Source: Ruminiclostridium herbifermentans
GTDB lineage: Bacteria > Bacillota > Clostridia > Acetivibrionales > DSM-1351
Assembly (NCBI RefSeq): GCF_005473905.2
Contig: NZ_CP061336.1
Span: 1,348,501 to 1,412,500, forward strand
DNA: 64,000 nt
Reading direction: 5' to 3'
How positions within the stretch are numbered: position 1 is the stretch's first letter; the number at the start of each line of letters is the position of its first letter. Of the stretch, positions 56,117 through 64,000 are shown piece by piece. The notes below the pieces were generated by a model. That model made no database searches. It saw only the letters and a program-made list of their open reading frames with translations, and was not told where the DNA came from. Made by a program: the position numbers and the translations under genes.

Positions 56117-57928
56117 ATGAAAGGAACAGTAGTTACAAATTGGTTAAAAAGCTTGGAAGCACTATATGGAGAAGATATTGTTGCTAAAGCGTTGGCTAGT
56201 AATTCTTGGCCAGAAGGCAGGATTATTAATCCAAAAGAAAATATCGAAGATGAATCAATTTTTGCTGTGATGAATTCTGCTGCAAAACTGATTGGAAAGC
56301 CTATAGAAGAGGTATGGAGAGAAGTTGGACGAAGTAACATAGTATCTTTTTCAAAATGGTTTCCTTCATTTTTTGAAAGAGCAAGTCTTAAAGGCTTTTT
56401 GATGATGATGGATCATGTGCATACTCAGTTAACTAAAATGATTCCTGGCGCAAAGCCTCCAAGGTTGATAGCAAAAGAATTATCTACAAATGAAATTGAA
56501 ATGAGATATTCTTCAAGACGCGGAATGTATGATTATTTTCTTGGGTTGCTAGAGGGCAGTGCAACATTTTTTAATGAAAAGCTAACATATGATGAAATTG
56601 AAAGAGGTACCGATGGAGAGAATAAATTTTTACGTGTTAAAATAAAATTTGAAAAAGAAAGTAAAAAGCCTAAGAAATTTATACTTAGCAAGGTGCTATC
56701 TCTAGGTTTTTTGAAGTCCATTCCATTAAAAACCAGTGTGCTTCCAGCAATTATTTCAACAGCAGCCTTAGCAATTGTATTTCCCGGACAAGGAATACTA
56801 AAATATGGAATCAGCTGTATATTAATTTTCCTGCTGATTTTAGCGGCATCTAAAATATCTCAGCAGCCTATACGTTATCTAAATAAAGAACTGGACAATC
56901 TTATAAATCTTGATTTTTCTGAAAAAATTCTTGTGCAAAGTGGAGACGAAGTAGAGAAATTTGCAGATAGAATGAATATACTTAAAGAAACAATGACAAA
57001 GGACTTCCTTTTCCTTAAGGGCGGAAGTGATGACATGTATTCGTTTACATCTTCATTTTCAGAAATTGCCTCTAAAATGGAGTTTGTTTCTGATGGTATA
57101 TCCAGCTTAGTGTATGAGGTTGCTAATGGTGCAGTTCATCAGGCTGAAGAAACAGAAAAATCTGTTTATATTTTAAACTCAAATATTGAGGAAATTAACA
57201 GAATTACCTCTGAACAGACTGATGGTAAAGGCAATCTTGAAGAAGCAGTAAATAAGCTTGAAAGCTCTTTTAATCAAACCGAAAAAGTAGCAAGTATGCT
57301 TTTAAATGTAAGAAATAATTTTGAACAAGTAAATAATGATGGTGTGCAGTTATCAAAACAGGTCAATGAGATATTGGATATAGTAAATACTGTTGCTGAT
57401 GTGGCTGATCAAACTAATTTGCTGGCTCTTAATGCTGCCATTGAGGCTGCAAGAGCAGGTGAAGCAGGAAAGGGCTTTGCTGTTGTAGCAGATGAAATCA
57501 GAAATCTGGCAGAAAGCTCAAGAACCTCAGTAAATGTAATTAACGACAGCTTAATGATGTTTACTGGGCAAGTTTCTGGATTTGTTGAAAAGATAAATGA
57601 ACAATTCGCACAATTAGAAGAGAGCAGCAAAACTCTTGCGGATGTATTAAACGGTAATAGGAATTCTACACAGCAGATTGTAGTGGTTGCCAATTTAATT
57701 GCTAATTTGGTTGCACAGCTATCTAGTGAAACACAGAAATTATCAAGCATTAATGAAAATATGCATTCGCTGGCTGCTATCGCAGAAGAGAATTCGGCAT
57801 CATCAGAGGAAATGAGTTCTAATGTATCAGAATATTCTGATAAAATTAAGGACTTGGTTCAGAATATTCAAATGCTTGAAGATTTGTTGGATATGTATAA
57901 GACAGAATTGAGGAAATATACAATATAG
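56117..57928 (+). CDS. H-NOX heme-sensor methyl-accepting chemotaxis protein
   Basis: ATG at 56117 ([13 protein letters not shown]) is preferred because AAAGGAG is eight bases upstream; the ATG two codons earlier is too close. The 603-residue product has an N-terminal H-NOX heme domain (1-185): proximal His H102 in [15 protein letters not shown]115, and the heme-propionate motif Y131-S133-R135 in [11 protein letters not shown]. Distal residues W9, N74 and Y140 occupy the positions that bind oxygen in the Thermoanaerobacter protein. Two membrane helices (about 212-255), a HAMP-like region and the MCP signalling hairpin (near 420-480, [20 protein letters not shown] and [12 protein letters not shown]) follow. 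It should report oxygen or NO to the chemotaxis machinery at the membrane. Confidence 0.94.
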   Translation: MKGTVVTNWLKSLEALYGEDIVAKALASNSWPEGRIINPKENIEDESIFAVMNSAAKLIGKPIEEVWREVGRSNIVSFSKWFPSFFERASLKGFLMMMDHVHTQLTKMIPGAKPPRLIAKELSTNEIEMRYSSRRGMYDYFLGLLEGSATFFNEKLTYDEIERGTDGENKFLRVKIKFEKESKKPKKFILSKVLSLGFLKSIPLKTSVLPAIISTAALAIVFPGQGILKYGISCILIFLLILAASKISQQPIRYLNKELDNLINLDFSEKILVQSGDEVEKFADRMNILKETMTKDFLFLKGGSDDMYSFTSSFSEIASKMEFVSDGISSLVYEVANGAVHQAEETEKSVYILNSNIEEINRITSEQTDGKGNLEEAVNKLESSFNQTEKVASMLLNVRNNFEQVNNDGVQLSKQVNEILDIVNTVADVADQTNLLALNAAIEAARAGEAGKGFAVVADEIRNLAESSRTSVNVINDSLMMFTGQVSGFVEKINEQFAQLEESSKTLADVLNGNRNSTQQIVVVANLIANLVAQLSSETQKLSSINENMHSLAAIAEENSASSEEMSSNVSEYSDKIKDLVQNIQMLEDLLDMYKTELRKYTI

Positions 57929-57990
57929 TATAATGTTAGTTGGTATTGTTAAATCTTTATAAAGTATTAGTTAAATTGAAGAAATAATAC

Positions 57991-58315
57991 GACTGCTGAA
58001 AAAAATTTACTGTATACCGCTCTTTTTACAAGAAATAGTAGGCGAGTGTAATATATATCTATTTGCGAAGTTCGGTTAGAATTTGATGCTAGAAAAGATA
58101 GGTGAAGAACAAGTATTGTAGCCGACACAGCAGAAGTCAGTAGCTGTGAGTATTAACTCGAGATAGAATGCCTTGGTTATACGTTCGGTGGAAATGCTTG
58201 TTCTTCACTAATTATTTCAGCGTCAATTTCGGGAGCGAACAATAGATATATATTGCTACGTCCGTACTATTTAAGCAGATTATTGTTGATTATATTATTT
58301 CTTGTTTTGTTACAT
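57991..58315. repeat. Repeat family A, full copy
   Basis: The core 58042-58278 is foldable end to end. GTAATATATATCTATTTGC faces GCGAACAATAGATATATATT, ATTTGATGCT faces AGCGTCAATTT, and GTGAAGAACAAG (12 bp) faces CTTGTTCTTCAC perfectly. GCCGACACAGC leads to an apical AGCTGTG hairpin. The flanks GACTGCTGAAAAAA and TTGTTGATTATATTATTTCTTG recur at 6344, 691 and 21768. No open frame is present. It lies between the chemoreceptor gene and icd. Confidence 0.75.
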
Positions 58316-58430
58316 ATCTTTAAATATTTACAAAAATCAAGTTTACATACCCTGTAATGATATGCTAATATTAAGTATGTTAAAATTATATCAAAAAATA
58401 AAATCAATTCTATTATAAAGGAGTATGTTT

Positions 58431-59636
58431 ATGGCAAAGATTATTATGAAAACTCCACTTGTTGAGATGGATGGAGACGAAATGACCAGAATAATCTGGA
58501 AGATGATAAAGGATATTTTAATTCTACCTTATATCGACTTAAAATCTGAATACTATGACTTAGGTCTAGAATACAGAGAAAAGACTGGTGACCAGGTTAC
58601 AATTGATTCTGCAATGGCAACAAAAAAATATGGAGTAGCTGTAAAATGTGCTACTATTACTCCTAATGCTGAGAGAGTTAAGGAATATAATCTTACTCAG
58701 ATGTGGAAGAGTCCAAATGGAACTATAAGAGCAATATTAGATGGTACTGTTTTCCGTGCTCCAATACTTGTGGACAGCATTAAACCGTTTGTTAAGTCTT
58801 GGGTAAAGCCAATAACTATTGCCAGACATGCATATGGAGATGTTTATAAAAATGTTGAATACCGTGTACCAGAGGCAGGTAAGGCTGAATTAGTATTTAC
58901 AAACGAAAAGGGCGAAGAAACTCGCCAAACAATATTCGATTTTAAAGGCCCTGGAATAATACAAGGACAACACAATATAGACAAATCTATAGAAAGCTTT
59001 GCAAGATCCTGCTTTAACTATGCATTAGATCAAAAGCAAGACGTATGGTTTGCAACAAAGGATACTATTTCTAAGCAGTATGACCACAGATTTAAAGACA
59101 TTTTCCAAGAGATATATGACAAGGAATATGATGCTAAGTTTAAAGAAGCTGGAATTGAGTATTTCTATACATTAATTGATGATGCTGTTGCACGTGTTGT
59201 TAGATCTGAAGGTGGCTTTATTTGGGCATGTAAGAACTATGATGGTGATGTTATGTCCGATATGGTAGCAACTGCTTTTGGAAGCTTAGCTATGATGACA
59301 TCAGTTTTAGTTTCACCTGAAGGATATTATGAATATGAAGCAGCTCATGGAACTGTTCAAAGACATTACTATCAGCACTTAGAAGGAAAAGAGACATCTA
59401 CAAACTCTATGGCAACATTGTTTGCTTGGACAGGAGCACTTCGTAAGAGAGGCGAACTTGACGGAATTAAAGAACTTGTTGAATATGCAGACAAGATGGA
59501 CAAGGCATCAATTCAAACAATAGAAAGTGGCATAATGACAAAAGACCTTGCTATGCTTTCAGAGTTAAAAGATATAAAAACAGTAAATACAGAGCAATTC
59601 CTGCTTGAAGTAAAGAAAACTTTTGATGCAATGTAA
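58431..59636 (+). CDS. icd: NADP-type isocitrate dehydrogenase (eukaryote-like class)
   Basis: A 401-residue enzyme that oxidises isocitrate to 2-oxoglutarate. ATG at 58431 is chosen since AAAGGAG lies eight bases upstream. Landmarks are [16 protein letters not shown] near 13, the substrate loop [17 protein letters not shown] near 94, [13 protein letters not shown], the metal region with [22 protein letters not shown] near 263-285 and [15 protein letters not shown] near 302. The MDGDEMTR opening and HGTVQRHY belong to the class shared with eukaryotes, in which this region gives NADP preference. A citrate synthase gene lies 3.7 kb downstream. Confidence 0.95.
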   Translation: MAKIIMKTPLVEMDGDEMTRIIWKMIKDILILPYIDLKSEYYDLGLEYREKTGDQVTIDSAMATKKYGVAVKCATITPNAERVKEYNLTQMWKSPNGTIRAILDGTVFRAPILVDSIKPFVKSWVKPITIARHAYGDVYKNVEYRVPEAGKAELVFTNEKGEETRQTIFDFKGPGIIQGQHNIDKSIESFARSCFNYALDQKQDVWFATKDTISKQYDHRFKDIFQEIYDKEYDAKFKEAGIEYFYTLIDDAVARVVRSEGGFIWACKNYDGDVMSDMVATAFGSLAMMTSVLVSPEGYYEYEAAHGTVQRHYYQHLEGKETSTNSMATLFAWTGALRKRGELDGIKELVEYADKMDKASIQTIESGIMTKDLAMLSELKDIKTVNTEQFLLEVKKTFDAM

Positions 59637-59708
59637 AATACGTTCACATATATGATTTAAAATGTATAGTTACGATACTTATATATAAAGTAAACTTAAT
59701 TTAAAATA

Positions 59709-59755
59709 AAATGCACTATAAAAATCAATTTTTTTTTGATTTCTATAGTGCATTT
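59709..59755 (+). terminator. Terminator after icd
   Basis: AAATGCACTATA and TATAGTGCATTT form a perfect 12-bp stem, extended by AATCAA/TTGATT around a T loop, then a T-rich tail. Confidence 0.8.
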
Positions 59756-59848
59756 CATTATATTTGTGATACAATGACTGATAATTAATAATTATAAAAA
59801 ATTGTAAAAACTTAATGTAATATTCGAAAATAAGTGGGGAGGTAAACC

Positions 59849-60859
59849 ATGAAAAACCTTATAAAACCAGATGGATATAAATCTAGTCTTAATATCCGAA
59901 TGACAGAAGTGGCTATAAAGCAGACTAAGGATTTCTTTGAAAATGAACTTGCTAAAGAACTGAACTTAACTAGAGTTTCAGCACCGTTATTTGTTAAGCC
60001 TGAAACTGGATTAAACGACAATCTTAATGGAGTAGAGAGACCTGTTTCTTTTGATGTAAAGGGTGTTGGCGGAGATACAGTTGAGATTGTGCATTCACTT
60101 GCAAAATGGAAGAGAATGGCTCTTAAGCGTTATGGTTTTGAATCAGGTGAAGGCCTATATACAGATATGAATGCTATCAGAAGAGATGAAGATTTGGATA
60201 ACTTGCATTCAGTGTATGTAGATCAATGGGATTGGGAAAGAATTATTCAAAAAAGTGAAAGAACAGAAGAAACATTAAAGAATATCGTAAAAAAGATTTA
60301 TTCTGTTTTCAAAAGAACTGAGGACTATTTAGCAAGCCTATATCCTGAATTAGAACGCATTTTACCAGAGGATATATTCTTCATTACAACTCAGGAATTA
60401 GAAGATATGTATCCTACGTTAACTCCAAAAGAAAGAGAAAATGCTTTGGCCAGAGAAAAGAAAGCTATATTTATCATGAAAATTGGTGATTTACTGAATT
60501 CTGGAATTAAACACGATGGAAGAGCACCTGACTATGACGATTGGTCATTGAATGGTGATATCGTTTTCTATTATCCAGTACTTGATATAGCATTTGAAGT
60601 ATCCTCAATGGGTATTAGAGTAGATGAGGATTCACTTGTTGAACAGCTTAAAAAGGCTGAGTGTGAAGACAGGAAGAAATTCAAATTCCACAAGGATATT
60701 ATTAATAAGGAACTTCCTTATACAATAGGTGGCGGAATAGGTCAATCAAGAATATGTATGTTCTTCTTAAGAAAAGCTCACATAGGTGAAGTTCAAGCTT
60801 CAGTATGGAGCGATGAAATGTTTGAAGAATGTTTAAATAATAATATATATTTACTGTAA
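59849..60859 (+). CDS. asnA: Aspartate-ammonia ligase (asparagine synthetase A)
   Basis: A 336-residue class-II aminoacyl-tRNA-synthetase-like enzyme that makes asparagine from aspartate, ammonia and ATP. It has [22 protein letters not shown] near 50, [15 protein letters not shown] near 80, [16 protein letters not shown] near 103, [14 protein letters not shown] near 122 and the ATP-site end [19 protein letters not shown] near 293. The length and motifs are those of AsnA. The start has GGGGAGG about nine bases upstream. It is flanked by terminators on both sides, so it is a single-gene unit. Confidence 0.96.
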   Translation: MKNLIKPDGYKSSLNIRMTEVAIKQTKDFFENELAKELNLTRVSAPLFVKPETGLNDNLNGVERPVSFDVKGVGGDTVEIVHSLAKWKRMALKRYGFESGEGLYTDMNAIRRDEDLDNLHSVYVDQWDWERIIQKSERTEETLKNIVKKIYSVFKRTEDYLASLYPELERILPEDIFFITTQELEDMYPTLTPKERENALAREKKAIFIMKIGDLLNSGIKHDGRAPDYDDWSLNGDIVFYYPVLDIAFEVSSMGIRVDEDSLVEQLKKAECEDRKKFKFHKDIINKELPYTIGGGIGQSRICMFFLRKAHIGEVQASVWSDEMFEECLNNNIYLL

Positions 60860-60934
60860 AAGGACAATGTTTGAACTAACCGAAAATATAGTATGTTTTA
60901 CAAAGTTTATTTTCGTGTTCATATGCCATATAAG

Positions 60935-60979
60935 AATAGCCGAAATGTACATTTGTCGCTGTATGTTTCGGCTATTTAT
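60935..60979. terminator. Terminator between asnA and the DUF4397 gene
   Basis: AATAGCCGAAATGTAC pairs with GTATGTTTCGGCTATT (16 bp with one or two wobbles), followed by TATAT. The genes converge, so it may serve both. Confidence 0.75.
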
Positions 60980-60997
60980 ATGCAGTAAGTGGTGAGA

Positions 60998-61660
60998 TTA
61001 GTCTCTCAAATAAGTTGTACCATCCATTGGAATATAAACCTCAAGTGAGGATGGTTGTTGACCGTACATTCCAACTACATAGAATGTTAGGTTCCTGTTA
61101 GGCAGTAAGCGCACATTAGGCAAATTTACAACAACAGTATTAACTGTGGTAGGTTTTACTACTAAATTATAAATGCCTGGCAAAATGGTTGTATATTGAC
61201 TTCCTTCTGTGTAATGGATGTCAGTAAATATGTTTTGTCCATATCTAAGTGCAAGATTTAATGCTGGAGCATTAGGTGACAAGTTGACAAAACGAATATT
61301 AACTCTGTTTCTAAAGAGTGGTTGATATACATCTTCCACGGGGAGTATTCCAATATTTGGCAATATGCCTATAACGGATAAAGTATATACTTTTTTCTCT
61401 GCTATTGGGAGGCGAATACTTAAAATAGGAGAATCCTTTAATCCAACAGGAAATGCTTCAATAATATACATACCAGCACTTACTGAAACATAATCTGTAA
61501 ATTGACCAAAGGCTAACCTGTTGGCAACTTTTTTTCCATTGGCATAGATATCTACTTCAGGCGCGCCTGGAGCAGCATGAAATACTCTAATATTGGAAAC
61601 ACCTGGCATTTGTCGTGGATTAATTGTTTCATCGGGACAGTAAAAGCTATCATTAATCAT
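60998..61660 (-). CDS. DUF4397-domain protein
   Basis: A 220-residue beta-rich protein: SNIRVFHAAPGAPEVDIYANGK near 22, FGQFTDYVSVSAGMYIIEAFPVG near 51, a second half with NIRFVNLSPNAPALNLALR near 122 and a matching GSQYTTILPGIYNLVV. The repeated VRFVHxxPxAPxVDV pattern is the DUF4397 fold, two immunoglobulin-like repeats. There is no signal peptide, which is unusual since many members are secreted or anchored. Small clostridial and bacillar versions have been connected with the spore or cell surface, but nothing here shows it. A GGTGGTGAA site precedes the ATG. Confidence 0.85.
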   Translation of the reverse strand: MINDSFYCPDETINPRQMPGVSNIRVFHAAPGAPEVDIYANGKKVANRLAFGQFTDYVSVSAGMYIIEAFPVGLKDSPILSIRLPIAEKKVYTLSVIGILPNIGILPVEDVYQPLFRNRVNIRFVNLSPNAPALNLALRYGQNIFTDIHYTEGSQYTTILPGIYNLVVKPTTVNTVVVNLPNVRLLPNRNLTFYVVGMYGQQPSSLEVYIPMDGTTYLRD

Positions 61661-61774
61661 TTTTTCACCACCATATTAATCAATCTTATATTGCAATATA
61701 TGCATATTAATCCATAAGGGTTAATACAAACGATTTGTTGTCCCTAAAAATGTATGAATAAGCTTATTAAAACA

Positions 61775-61948
61775 TTGACTAACTGATTCAATCAAATATA
61801 ATTAACTATAAATACCAATGATATGTATTAATAGCGAAAATTTACATAAAATATACATGAATTTCAGTGAAGATTAATTAAAAATTAAATTTAGCTTAAA
61901 TTTAATAATAAAATAAATAGTGAATGATAAAGATGTTTATGGTATAAT
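61775..61948 (+). promoter_or_regulatory. Candidate promoters of the SEC-C gene
   Basis: Two options are visible. TTGACT (61775-61780) and TATAAT (61797-61802) are 16 bp apart. Nearer the gene, TGGTATAAT (61940-61948) is an extended -10 without a clear -35. Both point to the gene starting at 61989. Confidence 0.45.
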
Positions 61949-61988
61949 AGCTAAGGATTTTAAAAGAAAAGGAAAAGGAGTATTTGTT

Positions 61989-62483
61989 ATGACACTATAT
62001 GAAAAGTGGAGCGAAATAGCCGAACAAGATAGAACTCCACAGGAAAACGAAGCTTTCTGGAAGGAATACTTTTTAAAAGAAAAAGACAATTATGCGGATA
62101 TACTAGCTAACAATCGCAAAACATTGAAAGGAACACTTTCAGAACTTGCCAGTTCTTTTAATATGGATACAGTTACTTTTACAGGATTTTTAGATGGAAT
62201 GAATACCAGCTTGGTAGAAGAACTTGATTTAGAGTCTCTAGAGGAGACAACAGAGATATCTATTGAAATAGATTATGAGAAGTTGTACTTTAATATGCTA
62301 GATGCAAAAGCTGATTGGCTTTACAATTTACCTGAGTGGGAAAACATTCTATCAGAGGAAAAAAGAAAGGCTATTACGAAAGAATACAGAGTATCCAAAA
62401 TGGCAGTTAGCAATAGGGTTGGTAGAAATGATCCATGTCCTTGCGGGAGCGGGAAGAAATATAAGAAATGCTGTGGAAAGTAA
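61989..62483 (+). CDS. SEC-C zinc-motif protein
   Basis: ATG at 61989 has AAAGGAG about ten bases upstream; the longer frame begins before the candidate -10 and is rejected. The 164-residue protein is acidic and helical ([20 protein letters not shown], then [19 protein letters not shown]). It ends with a SEC-C metal-binding motif [20 protein letters not shown], which binds one zinc through three cysteines and a fourth ligand. Beyond SecA, such tails occur on many small proteins that touch the ribosome or translocase. The specific role is unknown. Confidence 0.85.
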   Translation: MTLYEKWSEIAEQDRTPQENEAFWKEYFLKEKDNYADILANNRKTLKGTLSELASSFNMDTVTFTGFLDGMNTSLVEELDLESLEETTEISIEIDYEKLYFNMLDAKADWLYNLPEWENILSEEKRKAITKEYRVSKMAVSNRVGRNDPCPCGSGKKYKKCCGK

Positions 62484-62515
62484 GAGGCTAGAATATAACA
62501 TAATAGACAATCAGT

Positions 62516-62556
62516 AAAAACAGACAATTTTAACTTAAGATTGCCTGTTTTTTATA
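62516..62556 (+). terminator. Terminator after the SEC-C gene
   Basis: AAACAGACAAT pairs with ATTGCCTGTTT (one mismatch), followed by six T. Confidence 0.7.
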
Positions 62557-62628
62557 TATCAAAAATGCAAATGTTAATTTACCGATGAAGGTGGTATTTA
62601 CTTAAACGATGTGCTTTTTGATGGATGG

Positions 62629-62930
62629 GCTGTTAAAACACATTTTCTGTATAGAGATGTTATATTGCAATAAATAGTGCGAGTGTAATATATATCTAAT
62701 TGCGAAGAACGGTTAGAAATTGATGCTAGAAATAGTAGGTGAAAAACAAGTATTGTAGCCGACACAGCGGAAGTAAAGTAGCTGTGAGTATTAACCTGAG
62801 ACAGGACGCCTTTGTGTAATACGGTCGGCGGAGGTGCTTGTTCTTCGCCGCAATTATTTCAGCGTCAATTTCGTGAGCAAGCAATAGATATATATTGCTA
62901 CGTCCGTACTATTTAAGCAGTTTAAAGTAA
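62629..62930. repeat. Repeat family A, second full copy
   Basis: The core 62679-62920 aligns with 58042-58278 along its whole length, in the same orientation, at roughly 85-90 percent identity by eye. AAATTGATGCT faces AGCGTCAATTT, GCCGAC faces GTCGGC, CACAGC faces GCTGTG, and the terminal GTAATATATATCTA faces TAGATATATATTGC. The left flank is more decayed than in the first copy. It lies between the SEC-C gene and citrate synthase. Confidence 0.75.
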
Positions 62931-63293
62931 TGAACTTAAAACTTAGAGTTTGCTGACCAACTTTAATCATAAATGAATACTGATTTTGTTATTTCATTTG
63001 TAAAAGGCTGAATGTAATTATATTTTCATAAGTTTGTGAAATTTTTAATAATTAAACTTGCATTATTGGCTTATATAATATAGAATTGAAGTGGCTAGAG
63101 ATATTTTTTTGAATTTATTTAAGTCTATTAATTCACATATAAGTGATTTTTGAAGTGATTTTTGAACAGACATTAGTCATATTATTTATAAAGCATACTA
63201 TCATTATAACATTGGGGATATGTTTATATTGCTGATAGTATACAAGGCTTGATAAACTTATGGCAAAAAAATTGAAAAGAAGAAAAATTTTTT

Positions 63294-63351
63294 GGAGGTG
63301 TCAGACCATGTCATTTGGTTATATTTTAATTGATTAGAAATGATGACATGG
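63294..63351 (+). promoter_or_regulatory. Leader ORF and hairpin at the start of citrate synthase
   Basis: A strong GGAGGTG (about 63294-63300) is followed by ATG at 63308 and a nine-codon frame, MSFGYILID, ending in TAG at 63337. Two bases later, ATGATG begins the citrate synthase frame. CCATGTCAT (63306-63314) is the complement of ATGACATGG (63343-63351), so both start regions lie in one stem. This could couple or control translation. A frameshifted N-terminus is the alternative. Confidence 0.5.
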
Positions 63352-64000
63352 GAAATACATATGAATGAAAAGATTAATAATTATGTAGATAAGAAGATAG
63401 ATGATATTAAAAAGATAAACTATATCAATCTTGAGCAATTTGTAAGATACAATGTAAAAAAAGGATTGAGAAATAGTGACGGTTCAGGAGTATTAGTGGG
63501 ACTCACAGAAATTGGAGAGGTTCATGGATATGTACTTTATGAAGGTGAAAGAAAAGAGGACGAGGGTCGTCTTATTTATAGAGGTATAGATGTTGTTGAT
63601 TTGGTTAAAGGCTTTCAACAGGAGAGTAGGTTTGGATTTGAAGAGGTTTGCTATTTGCTTTTATTTGGTGAATTACCCAGTAAAGTTCAATTAGATGAGT
63701 TTGTTGAAGTGCTAAGTGAATTAAGAAATTTGCCAGAAGGATTTACAGAGGATATGATTCTTAAAGCACCAAGTTCTGATATAATGAACAAGCTTGCACG
63801 AAGCGTATTGGTGCTATATTCCTATGATGAAAATCCAGATAGTGTTGATGCAAAGAACTTATTAAGACAAAGCATTGAGTTAATAGCTAAGTTTCCAACA
63901 ATGGTTGCATATGGATATCAAGCAAAATCTCACTATTATGGTGGAAAGAGCCTATATATACATAACCCAAGACCTGATTTGTCAACTGCAGAAAATATTT
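63340..64000 (+). CDS. gltA: Citrate synthase, N-terminal part (cut by window edge)
   Basis: The frame is open from ATG at 63340 (another in-frame ATG at 63361) to the window end, 220 codons. It reads GVLVGLTEIGEVHGYVLYE near 55, GRLIYRGIDVVDLVKGF near 82, FGFEEVCYLLLFGELPSKVQ near 103 and SIELIAKFPTMVAYGYQAK near 180, ending soon after LYIHNPRPDLSTAENI. These are N-terminal citrate/2-methylcitrate synthase motifs, and the catalytic His and Asp lie beyond the edge. The long N-terminal extension before GVLVGLT is typical of clostridial citrate synthases. With icd nearby it suggests citrate to 2-oxoglutarate flux for glutamate. Confidence 0.88.
   Translation, partial: MMTWEIHMNEKINNYVDKKIDDIKKINYINLEQFVRYNVKKGLRNSDGSGVLVGLTEIGEVHGYVLYEGERKEDEGRLIYRGIDVVDLVKGFQQESRFGFEEVCYLLLFGELPSKVQLDEFVEVLSELRNLPEGFTEDMILKAPSSDIMNKLARSVLVLYSYDENPDSVDAKNLLRQSIELIAKFPTMVAYGYQAKSHYYGGKSLYIHNPRPDLSTAENI

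Noticed and set aside
1-64000. tRNA, rRNA, CRISPR arrays and transposases
   Set aside because: Scanned by eye for tRNA T-loop and anticodon patterns, regularly spaced repeats and DDE or serine recombinase motifs; none found, though a reading without tools can miss a tRNA.

Overview
The window is AT-rich, densely coded DNA with clear Gram-positive ribosome-binding sites (AGGAGG type, several TTG starts). The gene content points to an anaerobic, motile member of the Clostridia: hybrid cluster protein, pyruvate formate-lyase activating enzyme, AzlCD, a clostridial Cys-rich peptide cluster, a giant GH94 glucan synthase, and an H-NOX chemoreceptor close to that of Thermoanaerobacter. A mesophilic Ruminiclostridium-like organism would fit, but the species cannot be fixed from the sequence alone. 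No rRNA, tRNA, CRISPR array or intact insertion sequence was seen.

Layout. 0-3.6 kb: an unknown partial gene, then a divergent Crp/Fnr regulator and hybrid cluster protein (nitrosative-stress pair). 3.6-6.3 kb: a small defence patch, made of a HerA-type remnant between two copies of a terminator sequence and an intact AAA ATPase/RloB pair resembling AbiL. 6.4-12.2 kb: exported parvulin foldase, phosphatidylserine decarboxylase, phosphofructokinase and a zinc phospholipase C-like protein. 12.7-18.2 kb: two convergent GntR/ABC-ATPase/permease operons of the YtrA type. 18.5-20.2 kb: a DUF262/DUF1524 (GmrSD-like) modification-dependent nuclease. 20.7-26.4 kb: PdxA-like dehydrogenase, AIM24-like protein, AzlCD, ProA and RidA.

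26.7-34.1 kb: the most distinctive region. A DUF6033-like gene is followed by a ribosomally made peptide cluster: a 69-residue precursor with seven cysteines in fifteen residues, a radical SAM/SPASM maturase, a 365-residue maturation protein, a carrier-protein relative that has lost its attachment serine, a subtilisin-like protease and an ABC exporter. 34.3-39.6 kb (minus strand): an 821-residue cNMP-domain protein of unknown function behind a structured leader, aspartate-semialdehyde dehydrogenase, and an L,D-transpeptidase with a long coiled coil. 40.4-46.8 kb: polar amino acid ABC transporter with isoaspartyl dipeptidase, a Ste24-type membrane protease, a small membrane protein and PflA. 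46.9-55.7 kb: a single 2909-codon cyclic beta-1,2-glucan synthase-like gene. 56.1-57.9 kb: an H-NOX/chemoreceptor fusion with the full oxygen-binding pocket. 58.4-64 kb: isocitrate dehydrogenase, asparagine synthetase A, a DUF4397 protein, a SEC-C protein and the start of citrate synthase (cut by the window edge); the citrate synthase and isocitrate dehydrogenase suggest an oxidative route to 2-oxoglutarate.

Non-coding structure is unusually rich. Repeat family A is a foldable element of about 240-330 bp, with two full copies (58.0 and 62.7 kb) and several fragments. Repeat family B has long terminal inverted repeats (8.6, 22.9, 37.1 kb and probably 39.8 kb). A third structured element of about 115 nt is present twice (0.3 and 36.8 kb); one copy is the leader of the cNMP-domain gene. 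None of these matches an RNA or mobile element that I recognise.
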